From Aurantibacillus circumpalustris (lineage in GTDB: Bacteria; Bacteroidota; Bacteroidia; B-17B0; Aurantibacillaceae): a stretch of DNA of 64,000 nucleotides. This document shows positions 35,823 through 44,359 of this stretch, piece after piece. Made by a program: the position numbers and the translations under genes. The DNA is taken from NCBI RefSeq assembly GCF_029625215.1, contig NZ_CP121197.1, positions 2,418,001 through 2,482,000 on the forward strand. Reading direction: 5' to 3'. The notes beneath the pieces are model-generated. The model saw nothing but the letters and a program-made list of their open reading frames with translations. It ran no database searches and had not been told where the DNA came from. Numbering within the stretch: the first letter of the stretch is position 1; every line of letters starts with the position of its first letter.

Positions 35823-36563
35823 TTACAGAATTGCACTTTCGAATTCAGCTTTTTTATATTTGGAAAGCTTGGCTGTAAGGCCGTTGCTAAGTTGTATTGT
35901 TAGGTCTGATTTCGAATAGTTTTTAATAAATGATTTATTAACTATCCAAGATTTATGTACGCGTAAGAATAATGTAAGTGATTCAAGAATAATTTCGAAA
36001 TGCTTAAGATTTTTACTAACAGTATATTTTCTCTCAGTTGTATGAACAATACAATACGATTCCTGGGCTTCTATAGCAACGATATGTTCGATCAAAATAA
36101 GATTTTGCTGCCCTTTATCGCTAATGATAATATTTTTAAGTTGCTTGTTTTCGAGTGAATTACTTAATAAAGAAAGTTGGTCAGATTGATGTTCGAGATT
36201 TTTATTTTCTACTACTCTGCTCACGGCGTTTTGGAGACGTGGAATATCAATCGGTTTTAGAAGGTAATCAATTGCAGCAATTTCAAAAGCACGCACTGCA
36301 TATTGATCATAGGCGGTAACAAAAATTATTTTAAAATTAATTTCATCAAAAAATTTTACAAGTTCATATCCAGCATGATTGGGCATTTCAATATCCAAAA
36401 AAACCAAATCAGGATTTTCTTTTTTAATTGCTTCAACTGCAACCATTACGTTTTCGCATTTAGCAACGAGTTCTACTTCAGGGCAAAAACGAAGTAACAA
36501 GTTTTGAAGCACGTCTCTGGCACTTTCTTCATCATCAACCAGTATTGCCCTTAGTTTATTCAC
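35823..36563 (-). CDS. LytTR response regulator
   Basis: I start at GTG 36563 (VNKLRAILVDDEES, 246 residues); a TTG three codons earlier is possible. A receiver domain (about 4-120) has the acidic pair Asp10-Asp11, phospho-acceptor Asp57 in LVFLDIEMPNHAG, the Thr in FVTAYDQYAV and the Lys in YLLKPID. A LytTR DNA-binding domain occupies about 145-246 (IVAIEAQESYCIVHTTERKY, LRVHKSWIVNK). It starts 77 bp after the sensor kinase gene ends, so the two form one signalling pair. The two secreted proteins downstream are the most likely targets by position. Confidence 0.93.
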   Translation of the reverse strand: MNKLRAILVDDEESARDVLQNLLLRFCPEVELVAKCENVMVAVEAIKKENPDLVFLDIEMPNHAGYELVKFFDEINFKIIFVTAYDQYAVRAFEIAAIDYLLKPIDIPRLQNAVSRVVENKNLEHQSDQLSLLSNSLENKQLKNIIISDKGQQNLILIEHIVAIEAQESYCIVHTTERKYTVSKNLKHFEIILESLTLFLRVHKSWIVNKSFIKNYSKSDLTIQLSNGLTAKLSKYKKAEFESAIL

Positions 36564-36639
36564 AAATAACAAACTTAAATTTCATTTTGTAAAATCTACT
36601 ATTTAATTTATTAATCAGCTGATTTAGTTTAGTAATGGA

Positions 36640-39552
36640 TTAAAATTTACGCGTCACTGGAATATGTAAAGTTACTCTTGTGCCCGAAGGTTCATTATTT
36701 TGATATAAATCTTCATAGGTGTAACCGTATTCACCTGCATAAACTTTGCTAAGAATGTTAAAGCGGTTATGAATTGCTTTTCCTGAAAACGATTCATGTT
36801 CTGGCCTTTGTCTTTGTTTAATTATTTTCGATTTCTCACGTCCTATACCATTGTCTTCAACAATACAAATCAGTATGTCCTTAAGTTCAAAGGTTATTTT
36901 TAAGCTTTTTTCTCCATGTTTATGTAACAAACCATGAACCAAAGAGTTTTCAATAAACGGTTGTACTAATAGTGGTGGTAACATAATTTCATCTACGTTT
37001 TTCACAATAATTTCAAAATTAAAATCTTTTTTAAATCGCAATTTTTCCAAAGATAAATAGAGTTCAAGAAGTTTTATTTCCTGATCAAAATCTATAAAAT
37101 CTCTTTCTGAATAGTTTAAGGTACGTCGAACAAGATTTGAGAAGGTGGTTATGTAAGAGTATGAATTTTCAATATCACCTTTTAGTACTAAATCCTGTAT
37201 TGAATTTAACGCGTTAAAAATAAAATGCGGATTCATTTGAGATTGAATCGCAGTAAGTTTTGAAACATTAATTTCGTTGAGTTGTTTTGATTTTCTTTGT
37301 TGAATATTCAGTTGCCACCTGTAAATCATAAAAACAAAAACCAAAAACAGAGAAATTATAGAGCCAATAAACCACCATTTTAAATAGTAGGGTTGCGCAA
37401 TATTAAAAGAGTAAGAAATTGTCTTACTAAATTTCCCTTGATTTTCGGCCTTTACCAAAAAAGAATATTTGCCTGGCGCGAGCGCGTTATAGGTAACTTT
37501 GTTTAAATCATAGTTAGTTATGTTCCATTCGGTTTCATAACCTTCAAGTTTGTAATGGTAGTGAATTGTTTCGTGATTTTGCAGAGTAGGTAGCGACAAT
37601 ACAAATTGTATTTTTCGTTTGTTACTTTCAAAATTCGCGACTTGATTAAGCGATTTTTCTTCATCGTTTATTAGCAATCTATCTATGCGAACATCGGGAA
37701 ATTTGCTTTTTGAGGGATCATAACTTAAATCAACTTTTTGAACACCTTCGCTATGACTTACCCAAAGATAATTTTGATGAATCGTAAAATCTAAGATACG
37801 TTTAGCACTGATTCCGAAAAGTGAATGGATTGATTTGATTAGTTTCCCATTTAAATCAAATTGAAAGAGTCCATCTGTCGTTTTTGCTAGTATGGTGTTT
37901 TTGAAAATCAGCATTTTAGTAATTGTTACCTTTTTGCGATTTACTATTGGTGCGATTGCCGATACTATTTTTACTTTCTCAATCACAAGAATTCCATTTT
38001 TTTTATCGGCCGCATAAATTTTCCCATTAAAATAATGCAAGGTGTTAGGGAAAATATCTTTACCTAAATATTGGATTGAGTATTTTTCACCTAAAGAATC
38101 TATAACAAACATGCCGTTTGCAGTCGTGGTATAAATTAATTTCTCATTGGGATCATATTCTAAAGAATATACTCTGTTCTCAAAACCGTTCAATTGTTCT
38201 TTTAAAAAATTGTTAGCTCCTAACCATTTGAATTTATGAATCCCATTATTTGTTCCTAAATAAAATGTTGTTTTCGATGTGAATACAGCGTCTTTTAAAG
38301 AGGATTGAAGAATTGGGAAAATTTTTCCGGTATTTTTATCGTACGCTTTAATAAAACCATCGTCAAATAAAACTAAGTCTGATCGGGGATCACCTTGCAG
38401 AACATTAATTGGTCTCTTGCCAGTTTTGCTCAAGTTTTTAAGCGAGCCTTCTGAACTCATAGAATTTAAATTACCTGTTGATGATCCAAGTAAAAGTCCC
38501 AGATCGTTGTCAGAATAAAGGGTAGCAATAGGATCGTCCCGAAACGATCGAACAACGTCAGAAATTTTTAAATCTGGAATTACAAGTACACCATTATAAA
38601 AAGTACTGAGTAAAAAATTACCTTCTTCATTTTTTAAAATATCTGAAATAAAATAATCCTGATAGTAAACTTGGCTAGAGCTCTTTTCGGTTAAGAGGTT
38701 AAGTCCTGGCAAAGTACCACCCACCCAAGCTTCGTCTCCTGTGCTATTGAGTCTTACCGAAGGACTGCGTTCAAAAGTTTTATCCTTAGGTAAAAGGCTG
38801 AGGGAAAAATCGAACTGATCGAATTTAAATATATTTTTAGATCCAAGATCGAGGGCGAACGAATTGTTTTTTAAATTAAAGAAAATATAATTATTGCTAA
38901 CAGCTTGGTGGGTCTTTGAATCAAAGTGAAGTCGATGTTTTGTAAAGACCCCATAAGAGTATAATAAAACACTATCGGTACCCGAAATGTGAAATTGCGT
39001 CTTTTTGTCTTTTCTTAAGAAAGATACACCAACACTGCTTTTCTTGAGTTCGTACCGCTGTACCACGCTCTTATTTTTATTAAGAACAATTATTTTTCTT
39101 CCACCTACAATTACGTTGTCATCATTGGCGATTGCTAACACAATATCATTATGAGCTTCATCTGTTTTTAGTTCATAAAATAGAGAACATTTTTTTCGAA
39201 CAATTTGAAAAATCTGGTGATTTAAATTATGGCAATAAATATTACCTTCTTTATCTATCTTAAATCCAAATAAAGAATTATTTTTCGATTCATCGCACTC
39301 TACTTTTTCATAATGTAGATAATCAAAATAAAACAATCCTTCATTTGTTGCAAACCAGTAGTTGAGATCCTTATCCTGAATAACATCATAAATTTGAACG
39401 CCCTTAAATTGATCGGCACCAAGGATAAAATAGGCAGGTTGTTGAGAAAACGCTAAGTTTCCAAAAAGTAAAAGTACAAATGCCAGCCTTTTTTGGAATA
39501 AAGAAAAGGATGATTTAATAATATGAAATATAGGATTTTGGGTTTTAGTCAA
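36640..39552 (-). CDS. Sensor histidine kinase with periplasmic propeller and Y_Y_Y domain (LytS type)
   Basis: The 970-residue protein has an N-terminal signal helix (about 15-36) and a long periplasmic region of two-component-regulator propeller repeats. A Y_Y_Y domain spans about 637-700 (YKLEGYETEWNITNYDLN). One membrane helix follows (about 720-743), then a LytS-type His-kinase core with phospho-acceptor His near 772 in MNPHFIFNALNSIQDLV. The ATPase part shows LLVQPFIENSLVHG and VEDNGIGREKS. In Bacteroidota such kinases with AraC or LytTR partners often sense carbohydrates, but no polysaccharide genes are nearby. It is partnered by the downstream LytTR regulator. Confidence 0.93.
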   Translation of the reverse strand: MTKTQNPIFHIIKSSFSLFQKRLAFVLLLFGNLAFSQQPAYFILGADQFKGVQIYDVIQDKDLNYWFATNEGLFYFDYLHYEKVECDESKNNSLFGFKIDKEGNIYCHNLNHQIFQIVRKKCSLFYELKTDEAHNDIVLAIANDDNVIVGGRKIIVLNKNKSVVQRYELKKSSVGVSFLRKDKKTQFHISGTDSVLLYSYGVFTKHRLHFDSKTHQAVSNNYIFFNLKNNSFALDLGSKNIFKFDQFDFSLSLLPKDKTFERSPSVRLNSTGDEAWVGGTLPGLNLLTEKSSSQVYYQDYFISDILKNEEGNFLLSTFYNGVLVIPDLKISDVVRSFRDDPIATLYSDNDLGLLLGSSTGNLNSMSSEGSLKNLSKTGKRPINVLQGDPRSDLVLFDDGFIKAYDKNTGKIFPILQSSLKDAVFTSKTTFYLGTNNGIHKFKWLGANNFLKEQLNGFENRVYSLEYDPNEKLIYTTTANGMFVIDSLGEKYSIQYLGKDIFPNTLHYFNGKIYAADKKNGILVIEKVKIVSAIAPIVNRKKVTITKMLIFKNTILAKTTDGLFQFDLNGKLIKSIHSLFGISAKRILDFTIHQNYLWVSHSEGVQKVDLSYDPSKSKFPDVRIDRLLINDEEKSLNQVANFESNKRKIQFVLSLPTLQNHETIHYHYKLEGYETEWNITNYDLNKVTYNALAPGKYSFLVKAENQGKFSKTISYSFNIAQPYYLKWWFIGSIISLFLVFVFMIYRWQLNIQQRKSKQLNEINVSKLTAIQSQMNPHFIFNALNSIQDLVLKGDIENSYSYITTFSNLVRRTLNYSERDFIDFDQEIKLLELYLSLEKLRFKKDFNFEIIVKNVDEIMLPPLLVQPFIENSLVHGLLHKHGEKSLKITFELKDILICIVEDNGIGREKSKIIKQRQRPEHESFSGKAIHNRFNILSKVYAGEYGYTYEDLYQNNEPSGTRVTLHIPVTRKF

Positions 39553-39758
39553 AGCGAATTATTAAATATATTATAAAGTTTGCTGTAAATAAAGAAACAT
39601 AAGTATAGCCAATATTCTTATACTAATTTGAAAAATAATGTATTCCAATCTAATTTAGTTTTCAGTGCGCCAGCTAGCGCGATGTAACCGGTATTAAACC
39701 CTAAACAGCCAGTTCACCTTTTTCAAAGGCTTCTAGTGTCTAAATGCGGTTAAAACAA

Positions 39759-39784
39759 AAAACCACCTGAATTAGGTGGTTTTC
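39759..39784 (-). terminator. Terminator of the accB-accC operon
   Basis: On the minus strand ACCACCT-AATTC-AGGTGGT is followed by TTTTTTGTTTT, 14 bp after the accC stop codon. This is a strong factor-independent terminator. The remaining bases of the 245-bp gap up to the kinase gene start hold no ORF. Confidence 0.88.
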
Positions 39785-39797
39785 GATTTGTTATTAT

Positions 39798-41141
39798 TTA
39801 CGCATTTTTAAAATCCCAGGTTTCCATAAACTTAGTAGTATAGTTACCGGCTTTAAAATCTTCGTTTTGCATTAATTTAATATGGAACGGAATGGTAGTT
39901 TTTACACCTTCAATTACATATTCACTCAAAGCACGGTGCATTTTAGCAATGGCTTCTTCGCGTGTTTGTGCAACAGTAATTAATTTGCCTACCATACTAT
40001 CGTAATTTGGCGGAATTCTATATCCGCTGTATACATGTGAGTCTACACGAATTCCGTGTCCTCCCGGTGTATGCAAGGTTGTAATTAATCCTGGTGAAGG
40101 CACAAAATTCATAAAAGGATTTTCTGCATTTATGCGACATTCAATAGCATGTAATTGCGGGTAATAATTTTTGCCAGAGATAGGAACACCGGCGGCAACT
40201 AAAATCTGCTCACGAATAAGATCATAATTAATTACCTCCTCAGTGATAGGATGTTCTACTTGAATACGCGTATTCATTTCCATAAAATAGAAGTTGCGGT
40301 GTTTGTCAACCAAAAACTCTACTGTCCCCACACCTTCGTAGGCAATGGATAAAGCAGCTTTAACAGCAGCGTTGCCCATGGCTTCACGCAATTCAGGGGT
40401 CATAAATGGTGAAGGTGTCTCTTCTACAAGTTTCTGATGACGACGTTGAATGCTGCAATCACGTTCACTTAAATGACAGGCTTTGCCGTATTGGTCGCCT
40501 ACAATTTGAATTTCGATGTGACGTGGTTCTTCAATGTACTTTTCCATGTACATAGCACCATTGCCAAAGGCAGCAAAAGCTTCATGCGTTGCACTATCCC
40601 AAGCTGGTTGAAATTCTTCATCATTCCAAACAATACGCATTCCCTTACCACCACCACCGGCAGTAGCTTTAATAATTACTGGGTAACCAATTCCTTTGGC
40701 AAGTTCCATTCCCTGTTCAGCACTATCAAGTAATCCTTCAGATCCTGGTACACATGGCACTCCAGCTTCTATCATGGTAGCCTTGGCATTACTTTTATCT
40801 CCCATCTTGTTAATCATTTCGGGAGAGGCACCTATAAATTTTATTTTATTCTGACGACAGATTTCTGAGAACTTAGCGTTTTCACTTAAGAAACCATAAC
40901 CAGGATGAATGGCATCAGCATTGGTTATTTCTGCAGCAGCAATAATGCTGGCCATATTCAGATAACTTTCTTTACTTGGAGGAGGTCCAATACACACAGC
41001 TTCGTCAGCAAACTTAACATGCAAAGAATCTTTGTCGGCTGTTGAATAAACAGCAACCGTTTTAATTCCCATTTCACGACAGGTGCGTATAACGCGCAGT
41101 GCAATTTCCCCTCTATTGGCTATTAATATTTTTTTGAACAC
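39798..41141 (-). CDS. accC: Acetyl-CoA carboxylase, biotin carboxylase subunit
   Basis: The 447-residue protein starts with GTG ([19 protein letters not shown]). It has the ATP-grasp core with [17 protein letters not shown], the [23 protein letters not shown] block, [16 protein letters not shown] and [10 protein letters not shown]. It carboxylates biotin on AccB in the first committed step of fatty acid synthesis, in the cytoplasm. Length is typical. It is co-transcribed with accB, which lies 78 bp upstream on the same strand. The spacer is AT-rich with inverted repeats like those in two other operons here. Confidence 0.96.
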   Translation of the reverse strand: MFKKILIANRGEIALRVIRTCREMGIKTVAVYSTADKDSLHVKFADEAVCIGPPPSKESYLNMASIIAAAEITNADAIHPGYGFLSENAKFSEICRQNKIKFIGASPEMINKMGDKSNAKATMIEAGVPCVPGSEGLLDSAEQGMELAKGIGYPVIIKATAGGGGKGMRIVWNDEEFQPAWDSATHEAFAAFGNGAMYMEKYIEEPRHIEIQIVGDQYGKACHLSERDCSIQRRHQKLVEETPSPFMTPELREAMGNAAVKAALSIAYEGVGTVEFLVDKHRNFYFMEMNTRIQVEHPITEEVINYDLIREQILVAAGVPISGKNYYPQLHAIECRINAENPFMNFVPSPGLITTLHTPGGHGIRVDSHVYSGYRIPPNYDSMVGKLITVAQTREEAIAKMHRALSEYVIEGVKTTIPFHIKLMQNEDFKAGNYTTKFMETWDFKNA

Positions 41142-41219
41142 GATTTTGAAATTTTAAGTTATAAATTTTAAATTTTGTATTAGTTAAATGATCTATTTAT
41201 CATTCAACATTTAAAATTC
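41142..41219. repeat. AT-rich inverted repeat in the accB-accC spacer
   Basis: AATTTTAAATTTTGTATT on one side and CATTCAACATTTAAAATT on the other are approximate reverse complements across about 55 bp. It resembles, less closely, the elements in the exbB-exbD and pdhA-E2 spacers. Confidence 0.4.
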
Positions 41220-41711
41220 CTAAGAAGGATCTACTAAAAATAAAGGTTGATCGTATTCTACTGGCGTAGCATCATCCACAAGTACTTTTACTATTTTCCC
41301 CTTAATATCACTTTCAATTTCATTAAATAATTTCATTGCTTCGATAATACAAACCGGTTTGCCAGCTGTAATCTCATCTCCAACACCTACAAAGGCTGCT
41401 TTGTCTGGCCCTGCTGAACGGTAAAAAGTACCAATCATTGGCGATTTTATTGTAACGTACTTAGCTTCATCGGAATTAGCACTTCCATTGGATTTTGCTT
41501 CTCCACCAGCATTAGCGGGTGCAGTAACAGCTTGTGCTACAGGAGCAACTGCCATAGGTGCGGCCATTACTGGCGCCTGTTGCATAAGCACAGGTTGACC
41601 ACTTTTTGGCGTGCGAATAACTATCTTAATTTCTTTTGTTTCTAATTCAACTTCGCTAACACCACTCTTTGAAACAAATTTTATTAGATCCTGAATTTCT
41701 GTTAATTTCAT
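41220..41711 (-). CDS. accB: Biotin carboxyl carrier protein of acetyl-CoA carboxylase
   Basis: The 163-residue protein begins with the AccB N-terminal helical region (MKLTEIQDLIKFVSKSG). It passes through an Ala/Pro/Val linker (about 42-85) and ends with a biotinyl domain carrying Lys127 in IIEAMKLFNEIES. The biotin ferries carboxyl groups between AccC and the carboxyltransferase. The linker is a typical flexible hinge. It is the first gene of the accB-accC pair; accA and accD are elsewhere. Confidence 0.96.
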   Translation of the reverse strand: MKLTEIQDLIKFVSKSGVSEVELETKEIKIVIRTPKSGQPVLMQQAPVMAAPMAVAPVAQAVTAPANAGGEAKSNGSANSDEAKYVTIKSPMIGTFYRSAGPDKAAFVGVGDEITAGKPVCIIEAMKLFNEIESDIKGKIVKVLVDDATPVEYDQPLFLVDPS

Positions 41712-41910
41712 GTGTTTAATTTTTTTAGTTAATAATTGTATCTGACAGTCCTATTAAGCGTGAATAAACCTAAGGCTATCTAATTATAATTTTTTAGTTA
41801 GTGGGGCAAAAGTAAAAGTAATTTTGATTAAAAAAAGTGTTTTTGAGCTTGATTTATAACAAAATTGGTGTTTTTGAGTCGTTTTTGACTGAAAACGAAG
41901 GTTTTAACAT

Positions 41911-41946
41911 AAAAAAAACCGCTTCATCTAAAACGAAACAGTTTTT
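41911..41946 (-). terminator. Probable terminator of the beta-barrel gene
   Basis: On the minus strand AACTGTTTC pairs with GAAGCGGTT using G-U pairs and is followed by eight Ts. It lies about 20 bp after the stop of the outer-membrane protein gene. Confidence 0.6.
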
Positions 41947-41964
41947 AGTCATTTTGAGCTTTTT

Positions 41965-42828
41965 TTAGAACATTACGCCAATACTTATTCGAATAGCGCT
42001 CATTTTTAAATTTTGTTTAATAGGAGTAGAATTATTAGCTCCCGACTCTGTTTTATAAACGGTGTACTCAGATTCACTTCTCATTTGATTAGTAAGTGTA
42101 ATTACATAATTAATATTTATGAAAACGCCAGTTGATCCAGATAGTCTATATTCAGCACCTAATCCACCATTAAAAGCAAACCTTAAAGGTATCGGGGAAA
42201 ATTCTTTATTTACTTTAATACCACTTAGAGATTCAACGCCTGGCACAACTGTGTAACCTGTGTCATTATATTTACGGGTTTGAAGGTAGGAGTCTTCTGC
42301 AATGGCATTGATCCTTATGCCTAATTCACCTCCAAACATTCCTGAATACTTAATTCCATTGATCTCCTTTGTTGATAGTTTAAGAATGATTGGTATGGTG
42401 ATATAAGTCGTTTTAACAGATCTTTCTTTTAGAACAAACCCAGTATTTAAGGCTTTTGTCCTATTTTCCGAAGTAGCTGTAACAAGGTCATTATTCTCAT
42501 CCATCCAATACATAGATTCATAATTTATAGAAGGATCGTTTCTAAAAGTATATTTTCCTCCTTCAAAATCGGCACCAATTCCAGTTAGCAAACCTGCTGT
42601 TTCAGAAAATCTTCTCTCAATATTAAGACCAAAACCATAGCCAAATTTTGCACCACTTGGTACATTGCTTTTCTCAGTACTCTTAAACCATGTTGGTTGC
42701 AAAACAACCCTTAATCCAAAACGAAATTTTTTATCAAAATCAGATTTTACAGGCGCAGCATCTTGTGACAATAACGATGACGGCATAAGTAAACATACTG
42801 TTAGCACTAGTAGAAAATTTTTCATCAT
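41965..42828 (-). CDS. PorT-like outer-membrane beta-barrel protein
   Basis: The 287-residue protein has a signal peptide (MMKNFLLVLTVCLLMPSSLLSQ) and alternating amphipathic strands with aromatic girdles, ending MSAIRISIGVMF with a C-terminal Phe. This fits the small beta-barrel family (outer membrane beta-barrel, PorT-like) widespread in Bacteroidota. Strands such as LTGIGADFEGGKYTF and TTYITIPIILKL are typical. The function is unknown; PorT itself is part of T9SS, but this level of similarity cannot place it there. It diverges from gldB, 53 bp away. Confidence 0.8.
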   Translation of the reverse strand: MMKNFLLVLTVCLLMPSSLLSQDAAPVKSDFDKKFRFGLRVVLQPTWFKSTEKSNVPSGAKFGYGFGLNIERRFSETAGLLTGIGADFEGGKYTFRNDPSINYESMYWMDENNDLVTATSENRTKALNTGFVLKERSVKTTYITIPIILKLSTKEINGIKYSGMFGGELGIRINAIAEDSYLQTRKYNDTGYTVVPGVESLSGIKVNKEFSPIPLRFAFNGGLGAEYRLSGSTGVFININYVITLTNQMRSESEYTVYKTESGANNSTPIKQNLKMSAIRISIGVMF

Positions 42829-42881
42829 TAATTTTTATTATATGGTTACTTTTACAAATATAAAAAATAGATCTACCAACC

Positions 42882-43898
42882 ATGAGAAAAAGAATTCTTT
42901 TTATTGCACTTTCTACCTTCATTCTTTTTGCCTGTAATGATAACAAACTCGAAGTCGATATTTCTTCCGTTGATTTAGAACCCTTACAAACACTAAGATT
43001 GGAAGAAGATCTTTTTAAGCTTAATCTTTCAAATTTTGATGAAAACAGTAAAACTATTAAAACAAAATACGGCATGTTTTACGAACATTTTTTAATCAAT
43101 CCGCTTGGCTTGAATGGGACAAAGGATACAGCGTACAAAGCAATGGTGCTTGATTTTGTTTCAGATAAAAATGTGCGCGAAGCCTATGACTATACAAAAA
43201 AAATGTATTCTACCTCAGAGTTTGAAAATATTAGTGAAGAAGTAAATAACTGCGTAAAGCGTTTTAAGTACCATTTTCCAAAGAGAAAACTACCTACGCG
43301 TTTTATTACCTGTACAACTGGGTGGAACTATGCCTTTGCTTATCTCGACAGTGCTCTTGTAGTTAGTCTTGATATGTACTTGGGTGATACCGCAAAGTTC
43401 TATCAAATGTTGCGTTACCCGATGTATCAAACACGTAAAATGAACAAAGCACATTTATTGTCAGACATAGCTAGAGGTTGGATTTTAACTGAGTTTGATA
43501 ACGATTTACCACAAAACACTCTCCTTAACCATACTATTTTTTATGGTAAATTATATTATGCTGTAAACGCACTTCTCCCTAATACCAATGATAGTTTGAT
43601 CATTGGTTATTCCAGCAAACAAATGAAAGCCTGTAAAGAGTATGAAAAAAATTACTGGAGTTATTTTGCTGAAAAAAATCGTCTCTACGAAAATAATTTA
43701 AATACGATTCGCGAACTCACCAGCGAGGGACCATTTACAGGTGCTATTAGTAAGGAATGTCCGCCACGCATTGCCATGTGGATTGGTTGGCAAATTGTAA
43801 AGAGTTACATGAAAAATAACAACAAAGTTACTTTACAAGAATTAATGGAAGATGCCAATGCTCAAAAGATTTTGAGTAAGAGTAAATACCGACCGTAA
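42882..43898 (+). CDS. gldB: Gliding motility lipoprotein GldB
   Basis: The 338-residue lipoprotein opens with a lipobox signal (LFIALSTFILFAC, lipid Cys near residue 18) and continues with the GldB body (DFVSDKNVREAYDYTKKMY, RYPMYQTRKMNKAHLLSD, LLNHTIFYGKLYYAVNALLP). GldB is required for gliding motility in Flavobacterium johnsoniae, and its loss also disturbs T9SS function. It is likely anchored in the cell envelope. It supports a gliding or T9SS-competent host for this window, in line with the sorting-domain proteins found here. It stands alone between a divergent barrel gene and a convergent SRPBCC gene. Confidence 0.9.
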   Translation: MRKRILFIALSTFILFACNDNKLEVDISSVDLEPLQTLRLEEDLFKLNLSNFDENSKTIKTKYGMFYEHFLINPLGLNGTKDTAYKAMVLDFVSDKNVREAYDYTKKMYSTSEFENISEEVNNCVKRFKYHFPKRKLPTRFITCTTGWNYAFAYLDSALVVSLDMYLGDTAKFYQMLRYPMYQTRKMNKAHLLSDIARGWILTEFDNDLPQNTLLNHTIFYGKLYYAVNALLPNTNDSLIIGYSSKQMKACKEYEKNYWSYFAEKNRLYENNLNTIRELTSEGPFTGAISKECPPRIAMWIGWQIVKSYMKNNNKVTLQELMEDANAQKILSKSKYRP

Positions 43899-43958
43899 AT
43901 GAGGTAAAACAAACTGTCTAAGTTTTAGAAAGACTTAGCTCTCGCTTCAAAATAAAAA

Positions 43959-44351
43959 TTACTTTTCAAAGTGTTTTTTCATGTAAGCAAAGTAATGATC
44001 TTTCCAACCCTTTTTGTATTGATCACCTTGGCCTTCAGGAATGTTAGTGTGTGTAATGGTTACTAAAGTGTGATCGTCTTTAAACGTAAAAAAAAGCTCA
44101 ATGAGAGAATCTTCATCATCGGTCGCAAAATCAGTTGTACGCCATTTTTGAATTATTTTTTTGTAAGGAAATATTTCAACATTTGTTCCAGTTATGTAGC
44201 CATCCCATGCTGAAAAACTGCCTCCTTCATTTGGGCTCGTTTTAGCTTTGCTACCACCTGTAAATTCAGAATGAGTTTTATCGTTCAGCCAACCGGTAAA
44301 TACTTCTTTGGCCGGGCAATGCAATTTTACAGATACTTTAAATTTTTCCAC
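43959..44351 (-). CDS. SRPBCC / AHSA1-type domain protein
   Basis: The 130-residue protein has the START-like helix-grip pattern of Activator of Hsp90 ATPase homologues: SVKLHCPAKEVFTGWLND, then IIQKWRTTDF, LIELFFTFKDDHTLVTITHTNIP and WKDHYFAYMKKHF. Such proteins bind hydrophobic ligands or modulate chaperones; the bacterial versions have no agreed role. The frame is complete, with the length usual for the family. It lies 8 bp downstream of dxs on the same strand and is probably co-transcribed with it. Confidence 0.88.
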   Translation of the reverse strand: MEKFKVSVKLHCPAKEVFTGWLNDKTHSEFTGGSKAKTSPNEGGSFSAWDGYITGTNVEIFPYKKIIQKWRTTDFATDDEDSLIELFFTFKDDHTLVTITHTNIPEGQGDQYKKGWKDHYFAYMKKHFEK

Positions 44352-44359
44352 TTTTATAA

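Noticed and set aside
36640-39552. A hybrid two-component system (kinase with its own receiver and AraC domain)
   Set aside because: The protein ends after the kinase ATPase domain; the receiver is in the separate LytTR gene.
42740-43075. A 111-codon minus-strand frame over the gldB start
   Set aside because: It spans the divergent promoter region and two real gene starts, with no coding pattern. Shadow frame.
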